DNA of 64,000 nt from Clostridia bacterium. GTDB lineage: Bacteria; Bacillota; Clostridia; Christensenellales; Borkfalkiaceae. Location: assembly GCA_017467265.1 (NCBI GenBank), contig JAFTSO010000024.1:16103-80102 (forward strand), read 5' to 3'. The notes under the pieces were generated by a model. That model was given only the letters and a program-made list of their open reading frames with translations. It was not told the origin of the DNA and made no database searches. The position numbers and the translations under genes are program-made. Position 1 is the first letter of the stretch. Every line of letters starts with the position of its first letter. Shown one piece after another: positions 25,756-33,820 of the stretch.

Positions 25756-25986
25756 TTATTTAATCACGTGGAATTGCTTGATCCGCTCCGCCTCGAAGGC
25801 GAGCCGAACAGAATAGATGCCGTTTTGACAAGTCAGCTCCATACGGGGCAGCCCCATCACCTCAAAATACTCGTTAAATTTTTCCGCGAGATCTTGCAAC
25901 AGGAGTGCTTTACAGCCGTCGCTCATCACCGATTTATCCGATTGCAGCACCTTACTAATCCGCGCAAAATTGTCGTTGTTTGGCAT
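25756..25986 (-). CDS. Small protein of unknown function downstream of minD
   Basis: A 76-aa soluble protein that I do not recognise. It has GGGGGG as RBS and follows minD by 16 nt, so it is very likely in the same transcript. The C-terminal half is helix then beta (LLLQDLAEKFNEYFEV, then MELTCQNGIYSVRLAF). The layout, charged helix plus an acidic beta hairpin, is loosely like the topological domain of MinE, and position after minD is where minE usually lies. The similarity is weak and the N-terminal anti-MinCD segment is not recognisable, so this is only a hypothesis. Confidence 0.6.
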   Translation of the reverse strand: MPNNDNFARISKVLQSDKSVMSDGCKALLLQDLAEKFNEYFEVMGLPRMELTCQNGIYSVRLAFEAERIKQFHVIK

Positions 25987-26002
25987 ACGTACCCCCCTTT
26001 TT

Positions 26003-26773
26003 TTACAGCCGCGCCTTTAATACGCGCCGTAAATTCCCGAAAAATCCGCTGTACTTTCTCGTCGGATCGTACAGTTTTTTTCGTCCCGAAATCAGGCAAT
26101 TTGCCATCATCTTAAAGGAGATATGTATTTGCCCCAGCTCCCCTTTTCGCAGCAACCTGCTTTCGGGCAACACGCCCAAAAGGGGAATACGCAACAGCTG
26201 TTCAATCTCTTGGGGAGAAAGCGTTTCCCCCGAAATTTGCAGATCGCCGCGCACCATATTCACCGCCAAAAACAGCGCTTGCAAACGGTAGCTTTTCAGC
26301 GCGGTGATCACTTTGTCCGCATCGCGGAGCGAAGAAAGAGCAGGCGTCGTCACCACGATCGCCTCGTCCGCCGTCGCAACGGCACGGTGAAAACCCTCGT
26401 CCATACCAGCAGGACAATCGATCAGAATAAAATCAAACTGCGCCGACAGCCCATCCAACACCACCTTGACCGCCTGCGGCGAAACGTACCGTTCCGCAGT
26501 GACGCGGCTGCTAGGTAAAACGTACAAAGTAGGAAAATCGGGGTGTTTTACGAGCGCCTGTTTCGCCCGACACCGCCCTTCGATCACGTCCACGAGGTCG
26601 TAAGTGATCAGGTTCTCCACCCCCGTCGCCACGTCCACGTTGTTCAGCCCAAAATCAGCGTCGCAAACGATCACCCGTTGCCCCTTTTTAGCGAGCTGCG
26701 CGGCAAGATGCACGGCAACCGTGGTCTTTCCCACGCCGCCCTTGCCCGACGTCACGACGATTTTTCTTGCCAT
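26003..26773 (-). CDS. minD: Septum-site-determining ATPase MinD
   Basis: A 256-aa deviant-Walker ATPase. ATG 26773 (MARKIVVTSG) has AAGGAG 8 nt upstream; the frame extends further up but only through a leader. Motifs: SGKGGVGKTT (deviant Walker A with the signature lysine), VCDADFGLNNVD (A-prime) and FILIDCPAG (Walker B). The end YSGFFGNLRRVLKARL can form the amphipathic membrane-targeting helix typical of MinD. MinD positions the division site with MinC and MinE. No minC is visible here. Confidence 0.93.
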   Translation of the reverse strand: MARKIVVTSGKGGVGKTTVAVHLAAQLAKKGQRVIVCDADFGLNNVDVATGVENLITYDLVDVIEGRCRAKQALVKHPDFPTLYVLPSSRVTAERYVSPQAVKVVLDGLSAQFDFILIDCPAGMDEGFHRAVATADEAIVVTTPALSSLRDADKVITALKSYRLQALFLAVNMVRGDLQISGETLSPQEIEQLLRIPLLGVLPESRLLRKGELGQIHISFKMMANCLISGRKKLYDPTRKYSGFFGNLRRVLKARL

Positions 26774-26934
26774 ACGCGCGCTCCTTTTTTTCCGTTCTTC
26801 CCTCCCGTTTGGGCGGCATAGAACAGCATACCATTTTCCGCACGTCAAAGTTTGTTTTTCTTTGTCAGTCCCCGTCGTTTTTTGCCGCTTTCGGTGCAAA
26901 CCCTTGCGTTCTTTTTTATCTTGCCAACCATTAT

Positions 26935-26963
26935 AGTATAGCACATTAATCCACATTTTGCAA
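26935..26963 (-). promoter_or_regulatory. Promoter of minD with a long leader
   Basis: On the minus strand TTGCAA, a 17-bp spacer and TATACT. The leader before ATG 26773 would be about 155 nt; I see no known riboswitch in it. Confidence 0.65.
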
Positions 26964-27017
26964 GAGTTTTTGTGGAAAAAACAACGTTGTCATAGTATTT
27001 TGTGACTTTGTAAGCAT

Positions 27018-27057
27018 AAAAAAGCAGATCCTTGCCACCAAAGATCCGCTTTTTTAA
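27018..27057 (-). terminator. Terminator of the small lipoprotein gene
   Basis: A stem with one mismatch (AAAAAAGCAGATC / GATCCGCTTTTTT), 49 nt after the stop at 27106; T tract on the minus side. Confidence 0.7.
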
Positions 27058-27105
27058 CATTTACCGATTTTGTTTTTTACGTTTACAAAAACGTATGCCG
27101 TACTA

Positions 27106-27273
27106 TCAATCCCAGTCGGGGTTCCAAGAGGCAGGCGCTTCGTTCACGTTGTCGCCTATTTCACGGCTGCTGCTCGTTCCGTTTTTGCCGCCGTTGTCCT
27201 TTTTACAGCCCACGAACGCCGCCGTCGCACACAGCATACCAATCGCCAACAGGGCACATAACCATTTTTTCAT
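27106..27273 (-). CDS. Small lipoprotein
   Basis: A 55-aa protein. ATG 27273 is preceded by AGGAAAG. The start MKKWLCALLAIGM leads into a hydrophobic stretch ending in AAFVGCKKD, a plausible lipobox with Cys near residue 22. The remaining 33 residues are polar, with KNGTSSS and a C-terminal WNPDWD. Function unknown. It lies between hisIE and minD, with its own terminator. Confidence 0.65.
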   Translation of the reverse strand: MKKWLCALLAIGMLCATAAFVGCKKDNGGKNGTSSSREIGDNVNEAPASWNPDWD

Positions 27274-27343
27274 ACTCTTTCCTTCCTTATATTTACATAG
27301 TAAGAACGGAGAGTGTTTCCCCCCGTCCTTTTTTTGTTTTTCG

Positions 27344-27982
27344 TTATCTATTGCGCTTGCAAAGCTCGGAGCAAACTTCGGAAATCTTCACGTCCTTTGC
27401 GTTGAGCAATACCATTACGTGGTACAAAAGGTCTGCCGCTTCGTTAATCACGCCTACTTTTTCGGCATTTTTCGCCGCGATCACCAGCTCCACCGCCTCT
27501 TCGCCTACTTTCTTACCGATACGATCGACGCCGCGCGCGAACAGGAAACTGGTATAAGCGCCGTCTTCGGGGTTCGCCTTTACGTCCGCAACAATGCGCT
27601 GCAATCTGCCGAACATTTCGCCGCCGATATCGTTGTATTCGCCCTTAATCTGCGTGGAGAATTTGCTGAACGCGTTATTTTCCGCGTCCACTTTGCCTTT
27701 CTGTACCACCTTCAACAGGAGGGCACCGCCGTTATCCGTCACAAAAGCCGCCTTAACCGACTGCGTATTACCTTTCGATGCGCCCTTTTTCACAACTTCC
27801 TTTTTCTGCGCGTTATAATAATGGGCGTAGCCCGTGGCAAACGTCTTTTCGACCGCTTCCGCGTTCATTTCGGCAAGCATCAATACTTCACCGCTTTCAT
27901 AGTCCTGTGCAATCACGGGAACGAGCCCGTTTGCGCCGTATTTGATCTTGCTAACGTCTATCGTTTCTTGCTTTAATGCCAT
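27344..27982 (-). CDS. hisIE: HisIE-like fusion with degenerate phosphoribosyl-AMP cyclohydrolase half
   Basis: A 212-aa protein. ATG 27982 has GGAGGTG 6 nt upstream. The N-terminal half aligns with HisI (GLVPVIAQDYESGEVLMLAEMN), but the catalytic features are lost: the family's DCDxDAL metal site reads TDNGGAL, the CHTG zinc cysteine is absent (VDAENNAF), and WSRSR/LWRKGETSG read YNAQKK/VVKKGASKG. The C-terminal half (about 115-212) looks like intact HisE (RIGKKVGEEAVELVIAAKN, EAADLLYHVMVLL). No other his gene is nearby. It may work only as phosphoribosyl-ATP pyrophosphatase or as another MazG-like nucleotide pyrophosphatase. Confidence 0.85.
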   Translation of the reverse strand: MALKQETIDVSKIKYGANGLVPVIAQDYESGEVLMLAEMNAEAVEKTFATGYAHYYNAQKKEVVKKGASKGNTQSVKAAFVTDNGGALLLKVVQKGKVDAENNAFSKFSTQIKGEYNDIGGEMFGRLQRIVADVKANPEDGAYTSFLFARGVDRIGKKVGEEAVELVIAAKNAEKVGVINEAADLLYHVMVLLNAKDVKISEVCSELCKRNR

Positions 27983-28015
27983 AGCTACACCTCCATAAAG
28001 CATCTTCCGTATAAT

Positions 28016-28044
28016 ATTATACTACAAAATTTTTGCGCCGTCAA
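28016..28044 (-). promoter_or_regulatory. Promoter of the HisIE-like gene
   Basis: On the minus strand TTGACG, a 17-bp spacer and TATAAT, about 33 nt before the start codon. Confidence 0.75.
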
Positions 28045-28181
28045 TAGCCGTCGAAAAATTTTTTGCCGATTTTTGCAATTTTTTCACTGAAAATACACCG
28101 TTTTTCGCCCTTTTCCCTTGAAAATATCTCCTTTTGGCGCAAAATCCTTTCCACGTCCTTGCGCGATGCGCCTTTCCTCCG

Positions 28182-30188
28182 TCAGTTCAGCACAACGTCT
28201 TTCAGGCTCTCGTATTTTTGCAGCGCCGCCTCACGCAATTTTTCGTCGTCGTATTGCCCCTCGAACGCGTCGTCAGACAGCCTCTTTGCCATAAAAATTA
28301 CGCTCGTTGGATATTTCAGGTTTTTGATGTCCGTCAGCATTTTGCCCGACTGCCGCGTGCCGAAGAAATCACCGCTGCCGCGCATCTCCAAATCCTTTTC
28401 CGCAATCTTAAACCCGTCGGTGTTGTTTTTGAGCGTGAGCAAACGCTCTCTCGCGGTGTCGCTCTCCGCCCCCATCAACAGAAAACAGTAGCTTTTTTCC
28501 GCGCCTCTGCCTACGCGGCCGCGCAACTGATGCAGCTGCGACAGACCGAAACGCTCCGCATTGTAGATAATCATCATCGTCGCGTTGGGCACGTCCACGC
28601 CCACTTCAATGACCGTCGTGGACACCAAACAGTCGTATTCGCGGCGCTTGAACGCCGCCATAATCTCCGTCTTTTCCTTCTCTTTCATACGCCCGTGCAG
28701 CAGCGCAAAACGCACCGTCGGCAAACGGTTTTTCAGCTCGTCGTACAACTCCGTCACGCTGATGATGCTACCCTCTTCATCATCGTCGATTTTCGCGCAA
28801 ACAAAGTACGCCTGCTTACCAGCCGCCGTCTCTCTTTGCACGTAGGAAAGCATATCGTCATACTTGCTTTCGGGAATAATGCTCGTCGAAATTTCCTGAC
28901 GGGCTTTGGGTTTGTCGGGGATCGTCGTCACGTCCAAATCCCCGTAAAAAATCAAAGAAAGCGTTCTGGGAATCGGCGTCGCGCTCATTACCAGCATATC
29001 CGTTCCCACGCCCTTCTCCGCCAACGCGTTGCGTTGCGCCACGCCAAAACGGTGCTGCTCGTCGCAGACGATAAACGAGAGCTTCGGGATTTCCACGTCC
29101 CCCTGTAAAATCGCGTGCGTGCCACACAAAATATCGATCTCGCCGTTTTTGAGCGCCGCTTTCATCTCCCGTTTTTCCTTCGCCGTCATGCCCCCTGCCA
29201 AATATCCCACCTTATACTCGGGGAAATATTTTTGCAAAACGTGATAGTTTTGCTCGGCAAGAACTTCTGTCGGGGAGAGATACGCCGCCGCAAAACCGCT
29301 CTTGACCGCCATAAAAATACCGCAGAGCGCCACCGCCGTTTTACCACTGCCCACGTCCCCTTGCAGCAATCTATTCATACGCGTGGGCGCGCGCAAATTA
29401 TCGAACACGTCGTTCACCGCGCGTTTTTGCCCGTCCGTAAATTCAAAACCAAACCGCCGCGAAAACGCCTTTACGTCCGCCGCCGTCACTGTATAATTAT
29501 GCAAACGAACTTCTTCCTTTCCACCCTTGATGAGCTTGAACGCGGAAATGAGCGTGAAATACTCTTCCAGCGCGATGCGCTCGCTCGCGTCCGCAATCGA
29601 TTTGTGGGAGATAGGATTATGGATCTCGTAAAACGCCCGATCGAGGGGCGGCACGTCGTATTTTTTCAAAATCTGCCACGGAATCACGCTCTCCAAATCC
29701 GTCTTTTGCAGCGCTTCGCGCGCCGCCGAGCGCACCACCTTTTGCGACAGCTTTCCCCCCAGCGAATACACGGGCACAATCCCTTTTAGACGATAGTTTT
29801 TATCCAGCGGCTCAAAGGTAGGATTGACCAGCGAAACCTGCCCGAATTTGTTGCTCACGCGCCCGTAAAACAGATATTCGCCCACCTTTAATTTCTGCAC
29901 GATATACGGCTGATTAAACCAAACGACGGTGAACGGAAAGCCGTCCTGCGAACAAAACGCCTTGATCATTTTTTTGCGGTTGCCGTACGAAACGGGCGTC
30001 ACCCTCGTCACCTCGCACGCCACCAAAACCACGTCGTTGTGATAGGCATTTTTCAAGGACGAACGCTCGGTGAGATCAAGATAGGCGCGCGGATAAAAAC
30101 GCACCAACTCCCGTACGCTCGCAATCCCTATTTTATTAAAATCCTTTTCGCGTTTCTCTCCGATTGAACGCAACAACGAAAGTTTCAT
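28182..30188 (-). CDS. recG: ATP-dependent DNA helicase RecG
   Basis: A 668-aa branch-migration helicase rescuing stalled forks and processing Holliday junctions. ATG 30188 (MKLSLLRSIG) has AAAGGTAGG upstream and gives the usual length. Wedge/OB domain about 1-230; helicase motifs I LLQGDVGSGKTAVA (about 280), II VCDEQHRFGV (about 380), III MSATPIPRTL, and VI QLRGRVGRG (about 570). Downstream of fakA as in Bacillus, but without the serine dehydratase genes found between them there. Confidence 0.96.
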   Translation of the reverse strand: MKLSLLRSIGEKREKDFNKIGIASVRELVRFYPRAYLDLTERSSLKNAYHNDVVLVACEVTRVTPVSYGNRKKMIKAFCSQDGFPFTVVWFNQPYIVQKLKVGEYLFYGRVSNKFGQVSLVNPTFEPLDKNYRLKGIVPVYSLGGKLSQKVVRSAAREALQKTDLESVIPWQILKKYDVPPLDRAFYEIHNPISHKSIADASERIALEEYFTLISAFKLIKGGKEEVRLHNYTVTAADVKAFSRRFGFEFTDGQKRAVNDVFDNLRAPTRMNRLLQGDVGSGKTAVALCGIFMAVKSGFAAAYLSPTEVLAEQNYHVLQKYFPEYKVGYLAGGMTAKEKREMKAALKNGEIDILCGTHAILQGDVEIPKLSFIVCDEQHRFGVAQRNALAEKGVGTDMLVMSATPIPRTLSLIFYGDLDVTTIPDKPKARQEISTSIIPESKYDDMLSYVQRETAAGKQAYFVCAKIDDDEEGSIISVTELYDELKNRLPTVRFALLHGRMKEKEKTEIMAAFKRREYDCLVSTTVIEVGVDVPNATMMIIYNAERFGLSQLHQLRGRVGRGAEKSYCFLLMGAESDTARERLLTLKNNTDGFKIAEKDLEMRGSGDFFGTRQSGKMLTDIKNLKYPTSVIFMAKRLSDDAFEGQYDDEKLREAALQKYESLKDVVLN

Positions 30189-30299
30189 ACGCCTACCTTT
30201 TTGCTTTGTGTTTGTCCTATTTTGTGCGCCTTTTGTGCCTAGTTCGCGTCTATTTTTGCGTTGCTTTTCTCTATCTGCGGCGCGGCGCGCCGTCCAAAG

Positions 30300-30332
30300 T
30301 AAAAACGGGAAAGACTCCGCCGCCTCTCCCGT
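30300..30332 (-). terminator. Terminator after fakA
   Basis: Stem ACGGGA / TCCCGT with an internal GA/TC pair and a long loop, followed on the minus strand by TTTTT. Weak stem, so read-through into recG is possible. Confidence 0.55.
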
Positions 30333-30382
30333 ATTTTTCCACATTTTTGTATAATTATGCGCAATTTCTCTGTTTTATGCAA

Positions 30383-32026
30383 TTATTCCAAGGACAGAAT
30401 ATAGTAGTAAACAGACTGACCGCCGTTATGGAAATCCACGTCGCAATCGGGATATTTCTCCGCGATCTGTTCACAGAGCGCCTCTGCCTCTTCTTCCTTC
30501 ACGTCCTCGCCGTAGTACAGCGTGATGACCTGATGGAAATCTTCCTTCATCTTTGCAATCAGCCTTAACACCGCGTCTTCGAGCGACTGCGATTTCGCCA
30601 AAATCTTCTTATCGTCCAGACCGATAATGTCCCCTTCCTTGATGGAGAACCCGTTGAGCGACGTATTACGAACGGCGTAGGTGACCTGTCCTACTTTCAC
30701 GTTATCGAGTGCGTGAATCATATTCGTCTTATTCTCTTCGGCGGTTGCCTCGGGGTTAAATTCCAGCGCAGCGGCAAAGCCCTGCGGTACGTTTTTGGTG
30801 GGAATTACGTGCAAAGTCTTGTTTTCAACAAGGTTTTTCGCCTGTTCTGCCGCCAACGTAATGTTCTTGTTGTTGGGGAATACGAAGACGTGCTCTGCGT
30901 TGATCTTCTGCGCCGCGCTAGCAATATCGCTGGCGGAAGGGTTCATCGTTTGACCGCCTTCGATGATGCGATCCACGGACAAATCCTTGAAAATCTCGGA
31001 AAGACCTGCGCCCGTACAAATCGCGAGCATACCCATTTCTTTCTTTTCCGCTTCCAGCTTTGCTTTCAGCTGGCGGTTCTGTTCCAACATATTCTCGATC
31101 TTCGGCCGTTCGAGTTCGCCAAGTTCGAGCGCGTAGGTGAGCGCTTTGCCCGGCTGGTTGGTGTGCACGTGTACTTTAACGAGTTCCAAATCACCGATAC
31201 AGATTACGCTGTCGCCAATCGCCATCAGCTTTTCACGCAGACGGTCAATCATAGAAAGCGTCGTGCTCTTCTTCAAATTGATAATGAAAAATTCGGTGCA
31301 GTATGCGTACTGAATATCGCCGATATCCATCGACAAAACAGCAGAATTGTCGCCAAAATCCGCATCAGCCGATTCGTCGATCTCCGCATAATTACTCTCT
31401 GCCACTTCTTCGCCCGTGAGCGCTGCAAGGAACCCCTTGATAATGACCATAAGACCAACGCCGCCCGAATCGACTACGCCTGCTTTTTTCAAAACGGGCA
31501 ACAGTTCGGGCGTAAGCGCCAAAGCTCTGTCGCCTTCTTTGATAACGTCTTCAAAAAATTCTTCAAAATTCTTTTTCTTGGACGCCGCCTTGCCTGCATA
31601 TTCGCTCATCATGCGGATCACGGTGAGAATCGTACCTTCTTTAGGCACGGAAACCGCGCCGTACGCCACTTTCGTACCAGACTCCAGCGCCTTTGCAAAC
31701 GTCTTGGTGTCCACTTCTTTTTCTTCCTTGCGGATAACCGAACAAATACCCTTCAAAATCTGGGATAAAATAACGCCCGAATTACCGCGCGCGCCTTTCA
31801 AAGCACCCTTGGAAATACTGTCGCAAACCTCGGGAAAAGCGCTCGATTGACAAGCGGTCAATTCCTTCACGCAAGATTGCATTGTCAAAGACATATTCGT
31901 ACCGGTATCGCCGTCGGGCACGGGGAAAACGTTAAGCGCGTCCACCTTTGCACGGTTAATTTCCAGCTGTTTTGCGCCGACCAATATCATCTTCCGAAAT
32001 TCGGTACTATTTATCGTTTTATGCAT
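30383..32026 (-). CDS. fakA: Fatty acid kinase catalytic subunit (DAK2 / YloV type)
   Basis: A 547-aa cytoplasmic kinase. The N-terminal DhaL/DAK2 domain (about 1-205) shows NVFPVPDGDTGTNMSLT with the three Asp that hold Mg-ATP, and ARGNSGVILSQIL. The middle and C-terminal domains (about 230-547; MGMLAICTGAGL, ALEDVKVG-like region) bind the partner. FakA phosphorylates fatty acids carried by FakB/DegV proteins, one of which is encoded at 24826-25701. AAGGAG precedes ATG 32026. The order asp23-fakA-recG is conserved in Firmicutes. Confidence 0.94.
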   Translation of the reverse strand: MHKTINSTEFRKMILVGAKQLEINRAKVDALNVFPVPDGDTGTNMSLTMQSCVKELTACQSSAFPEVCDSISKGALKGARGNSGVILSQILKGICSVIRKEEKEVDTKTFAKALESGTKVAYGAVSVPKEGTILTVIRMMSEYAGKAASKKKNFEEFFEDVIKEGDRALALTPELLPVLKKAGVVDSGGVGLMVIIKGFLAALTGEEVAESNYAEIDESADADFGDNSAVLSMDIGDIQYAYCTEFFIINLKKSTTLSMIDRLREKLMAIGDSVICIGDLELVKVHVHTNQPGKALTYALELGELERPKIENMLEQNRQLKAKLEAEKKEMGMLAICTGAGLSEIFKDLSVDRIIEGGQTMNPSASDIASAAQKINAEHVFVFPNNKNITLAAEQAKNLVENKTLHVIPTKNVPQGFAAALEFNPEATAEENKTNMIHALDNVKVGQVTYAVRNTSLNGFSIKEGDIIGLDDKKILAKSQSLEDAVLRLIAKMKEDFHQVITLYYGEDVKEEEAEALCEQIAEKYPDCDVDFHNGGQSVYYYILSLE

Positions 32027-32258
32027 TTTTCATGCTCCTTATAATCATTTTTTCTGCCTGTCAAAGCGATGACTTTGGCTTTGCAGGACAAAGCAACGGA
32101 CGGCGCAAACGAAGAAAAGCAAAGATGCGCCCGATTAGTATAAATATATGGAAGGAGTTCCGTTGCTTCGCACGCGCTTTCCCTCGCGTTTTTCCGCGAA
32201 AAAACAAGCCGCACGCACGCAAAAAGCGCAAGACGAAAATATCGTCCGCGCAGATAGT
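32027..32258 (-). other. Spacer between asp23 and fakA
   Basis: 232 bp with no credible gene. It has a bulged hairpin at about 32058-32084 (CCTGTCAAAGC / GCTTTGCAGG) without a T tract, possibly an mRNA processing or stabilising structure. The rest is unremarkable. Confidence 0.4.
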
Positions 32259-32606
32259 TTACAGTTTTACCCCCACAACGTTGACGTTCACCGTTTCCAC
32301 AATCATACCCGTAAAAGTTTCCACTCTGTACTTGATCGCTTCTTTCAGCGATTCCGCGATTGCGGTGATAGAAACGCCGTATTTGATTACGACGTACGCG
32401 TCCACGATAATGCGGTTTGCGGAGAAGGTGACCTTAATGCCCTTGCCGCCCTTACGTCTTTTGAAGACAGCCTGAAAACCGCCCGCCTTTTTGCCTGCCA
32501 TCTCGACGATGCCGTACGATTCCATTGCCGTACGCGAAGCCACCTTGCTGATCGCAAGGGCGGACGTAGATATTTTTCCGTAAGCGTTGTTTGTGACAAG
32601 TGACAT
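32259..32606 (-). CDS. Asp23/Gls24 family envelope-stress protein
   Basis: A 115-aa protein of the Asp23/YloU family: alkaline-shock-like proteins that associate with the membrane or cell envelope, biochemical role unsettled. The pattern GKISTSALAISKVASRTAMESYGIVEM at the start, VDAYVVIKYGVSITAIAESL in the middle and the C-terminal ETVNVNVVGVKL is typical. GGAG lies upstream of ATG 32606. It precedes fakA, the usual neighbour, and has its own promoter. Confidence 0.93.
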   Translation of the reverse strand: MSLVTNNAYGKISTSALAISKVASRTAMESYGIVEMAGKKAGGFQAVFKRRKGGKGIKVTFSANRIIVDAYVVIKYGVSITAIAESLKEAIKYRVETFTGMIVETVNVNVVGVKL

Positions 32607-32630
32607 ATCTCTTTCTCCAAGTTCCTTTTT

Positions 32631-32659
32631 ATTTTACACTATTTGCCCGTATTTTGCAA
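32631..32659 (-). promoter_or_regulatory. Promoter of the asp23-fakA genes
   Basis: On the minus strand TTGCAA, a 17-bp spacer and TAAAAT, about 25 nt before ATG 32606. Confidence 0.65.
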
Positions 32660-32718
32660 GTACTTTTCCAAGATTTTTTTATTTTTTCGTTTTTTTTCGT
32701 TTTCTGGCTCATTTTTGA

Positions 32719-32747
32719 TTGCTTTTTCCAAATAAAAATGCTATATT
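32719..32747 (+). promoter_or_regulatory. Promoter of rpmB
   Basis: TTGCTT, a 17-bp spacer and TATATT with an upstream TGC. It gives a leader of about 80 nt and diverges from the asp23 promoter. Confidence 0.65.
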
Positions 32748-32836
32748 ATTTATGCTTGTTTTGATCAGCAGGTTTTTTTGCGCAGTAAAACAGGCGATAA
32801 ACCACGGAAAATTTATACCCAAACGGAGGTGTTAAT

Positions 32837-33028
32837 ATGTCGAGAGTATGCAATATTTGCGGTAAAGGTCAAGCATCGGGGAACAACGTGAGCCACTCCA
32901 ACCGTAAGACGAGAAGAACGTTCAAGGTAAACGTACAGAAAATTTCTTACGTAGAAGACGGCAAGGAAATGAACGGCTACGTTTGCGCTAGATGCATTAG
33001 AACCCTTAAAAAAGCGGACGCTGAATAA
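32837..33028 (+). CDS. rpmB: 50S ribosomal protein L28
   Basis: A 63-aa ribosomal protein in the zinc-binding form: CNICGKG at residues 5-11 and CARC near residue 51 supply four cysteines. [16 protein letters not shown] is the conserved rRNA-binding stretch. GGAGG lies 7 nt before ATG. As in Bacillus, it is transcribed opposite to the flanking rpe and asp23 genes. Two hairpins follow, the second a strong terminator. Confidence 0.97.
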   Translation: MSRVCNICGKGQASGNNVSHSNRKTRRTFKVNVQKISYVEDGKEMNGYVCARCIRTLKKADAE

Positions 33029-33054
33029 TTCTCCGCTTTTACTGAAACGTGCTT

Positions 33055-33086
33055 AAAAGCCGACTGCGATTTTGCAGTCGGCTTTT
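33055..33086 (+). terminator. Terminator of rpmB
   Basis: A 13-bp perfect stem (AAAAGCCGACTGC / GCAGTCGGCTTTT), 6-nt loop. A shorter hairpin (AAAAGCGGA / TCCGCTTTT, 33009-33040) overlaps the stop codon. Confidence 0.92.
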
Positions 33087-33115
33087 TGCTTTGTCCACTA
33101 TCCCTTTTTATATCA

Positions 33116-33148
33116 AAACGGAGCTTTGTTTTTTACAAAGCTCCGTTT
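33116..33148 (-). terminator. Terminator of rpe
   Basis: A 14-bp perfect stem (AAACGGAGCTTTGT / ACAAAGCTCCGTTT) with a 5-nt loop, just after the rpe stop on the minus strand. It ends the yicC-to-rpe gene block. Confidence 0.85.
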
Positions 33149-33153
33149 CACTT

Positions 33154-33807
33154 TTACGCCTTTAAGCTCGCGATCATTGCCGCGCGATCCGCTGCCTTAA
33201 ATACGGCGCTGCCTGCGACGATAACGTTTGCGCCTGCCGCCTTGATTTCTTCCACGTTTTCCGCCGTCACGCCGCCGTCGATTTCCAGATCGATGTCCTT
33301 TCCACTCTCGTCGATAATCGCGCGGATTTCGCGCAGCTTATCCAACGCCGACGGAATAAATTTCTGTCCGCCAAACCCAGGGAATACACTCATGACCAGC
33401 ACCATATCGCACAGCAAAATTACGTCGCGAATTTTGTCCACGGGCGTGTCGGGATTGATGACCGCGCCGCATTTTACCCCCGTCGATTTGATAAGCTCCA
33501 ACACTTCTTTGAGATTGTCTTGGCACGCTTCGTAATGCACGGTGATAATATCCGCACCTGCCTTGGCAAAACGCTCTACGTACTTTTCGGGATGCACAAT
33601 CATCAAATGGCAATCGAGAGGCAACGTCGTAATTTTCCGCAGATCTTCCACCATTTTAATCCCGAAGGTGATGTTATTGACGAACACGCCGTCCATCACG
33701 TCGCAATGCACGACGTCCGCACCGCATTGTTCCAAAGATTGCACTTCTTCGCCCATTTTTGCAAAGTTCGCCGACAAAATAGACGGCGCAATTTTAACGT
33801 TTTTCAT
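33154..33807 (-). CDS. rpe: Ribulose-phosphate 3-epimerase
   Basis: A 217-aa TIM-barrel enzyme interconverting ribulose-5-P and xylulose-5-P. ATG 33807 (MKNVKIAPSIL) has AAGGAG 7 nt upstream; the longer frame would overlap rlmN. Motifs: APSILSAN at the start, VHCDVMDGVFVNN (metal ligands His and Asp) near residue 33, DCHLMIVHP near residue 63, MSVFPGFGGQKFI near residue 138 and LEIDGGV near residue 172. Last gene of the block; prpC, prkC and rsgA, which often lie between rlmN and rpe, are absent. Confidence 0.97.
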   Translation of the reverse strand: MKNVKIAPSILSANFAKMGEEVQSLEQCGADVVHCDVMDGVFVNNITFGIKMVEDLRKITTLPLDCHLMIVHPEKYVERFAKAGADIITVHYEACQDNLKEVLELIKSTGVKCGAVINPDTPVDKIRDVILLCDMVLVMSVFPGFGGQKFIPSALDKLREIRAIIDESGKDIDLEIDGGVTAENVEEIKAAGANVIVAGSAVFKAADRAAMIASLKA

Positions 33808-33820
33808 ATGTTTTCTCCTT

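Noticed and set aside
26845-27060. A 71-codon minus-strand frame upstream of minD
   Set aside because: It covers the minD promoter and a terminator and has no RBS; Lys-rich product from AT-rich DNA.
28063-28181. A small gene or sRNA between hisIE and recG
   Set aside because: AT-rich and T-tract rich but without a stable hairpin, promoter pair or start with RBS.
30189-30344. N-terminal extension of recG by 52 codons
   Set aside because: The added stretch is Arg/Lys-rich, overlaps the fakA terminator, and ATG 30188 has its own RBS and family start.
32148-32603. A 151-codon plus-strand frame opposite the Asp23-family gene
   Set aside because: Antisense to a clear family member; composition typical of a shadow frame.
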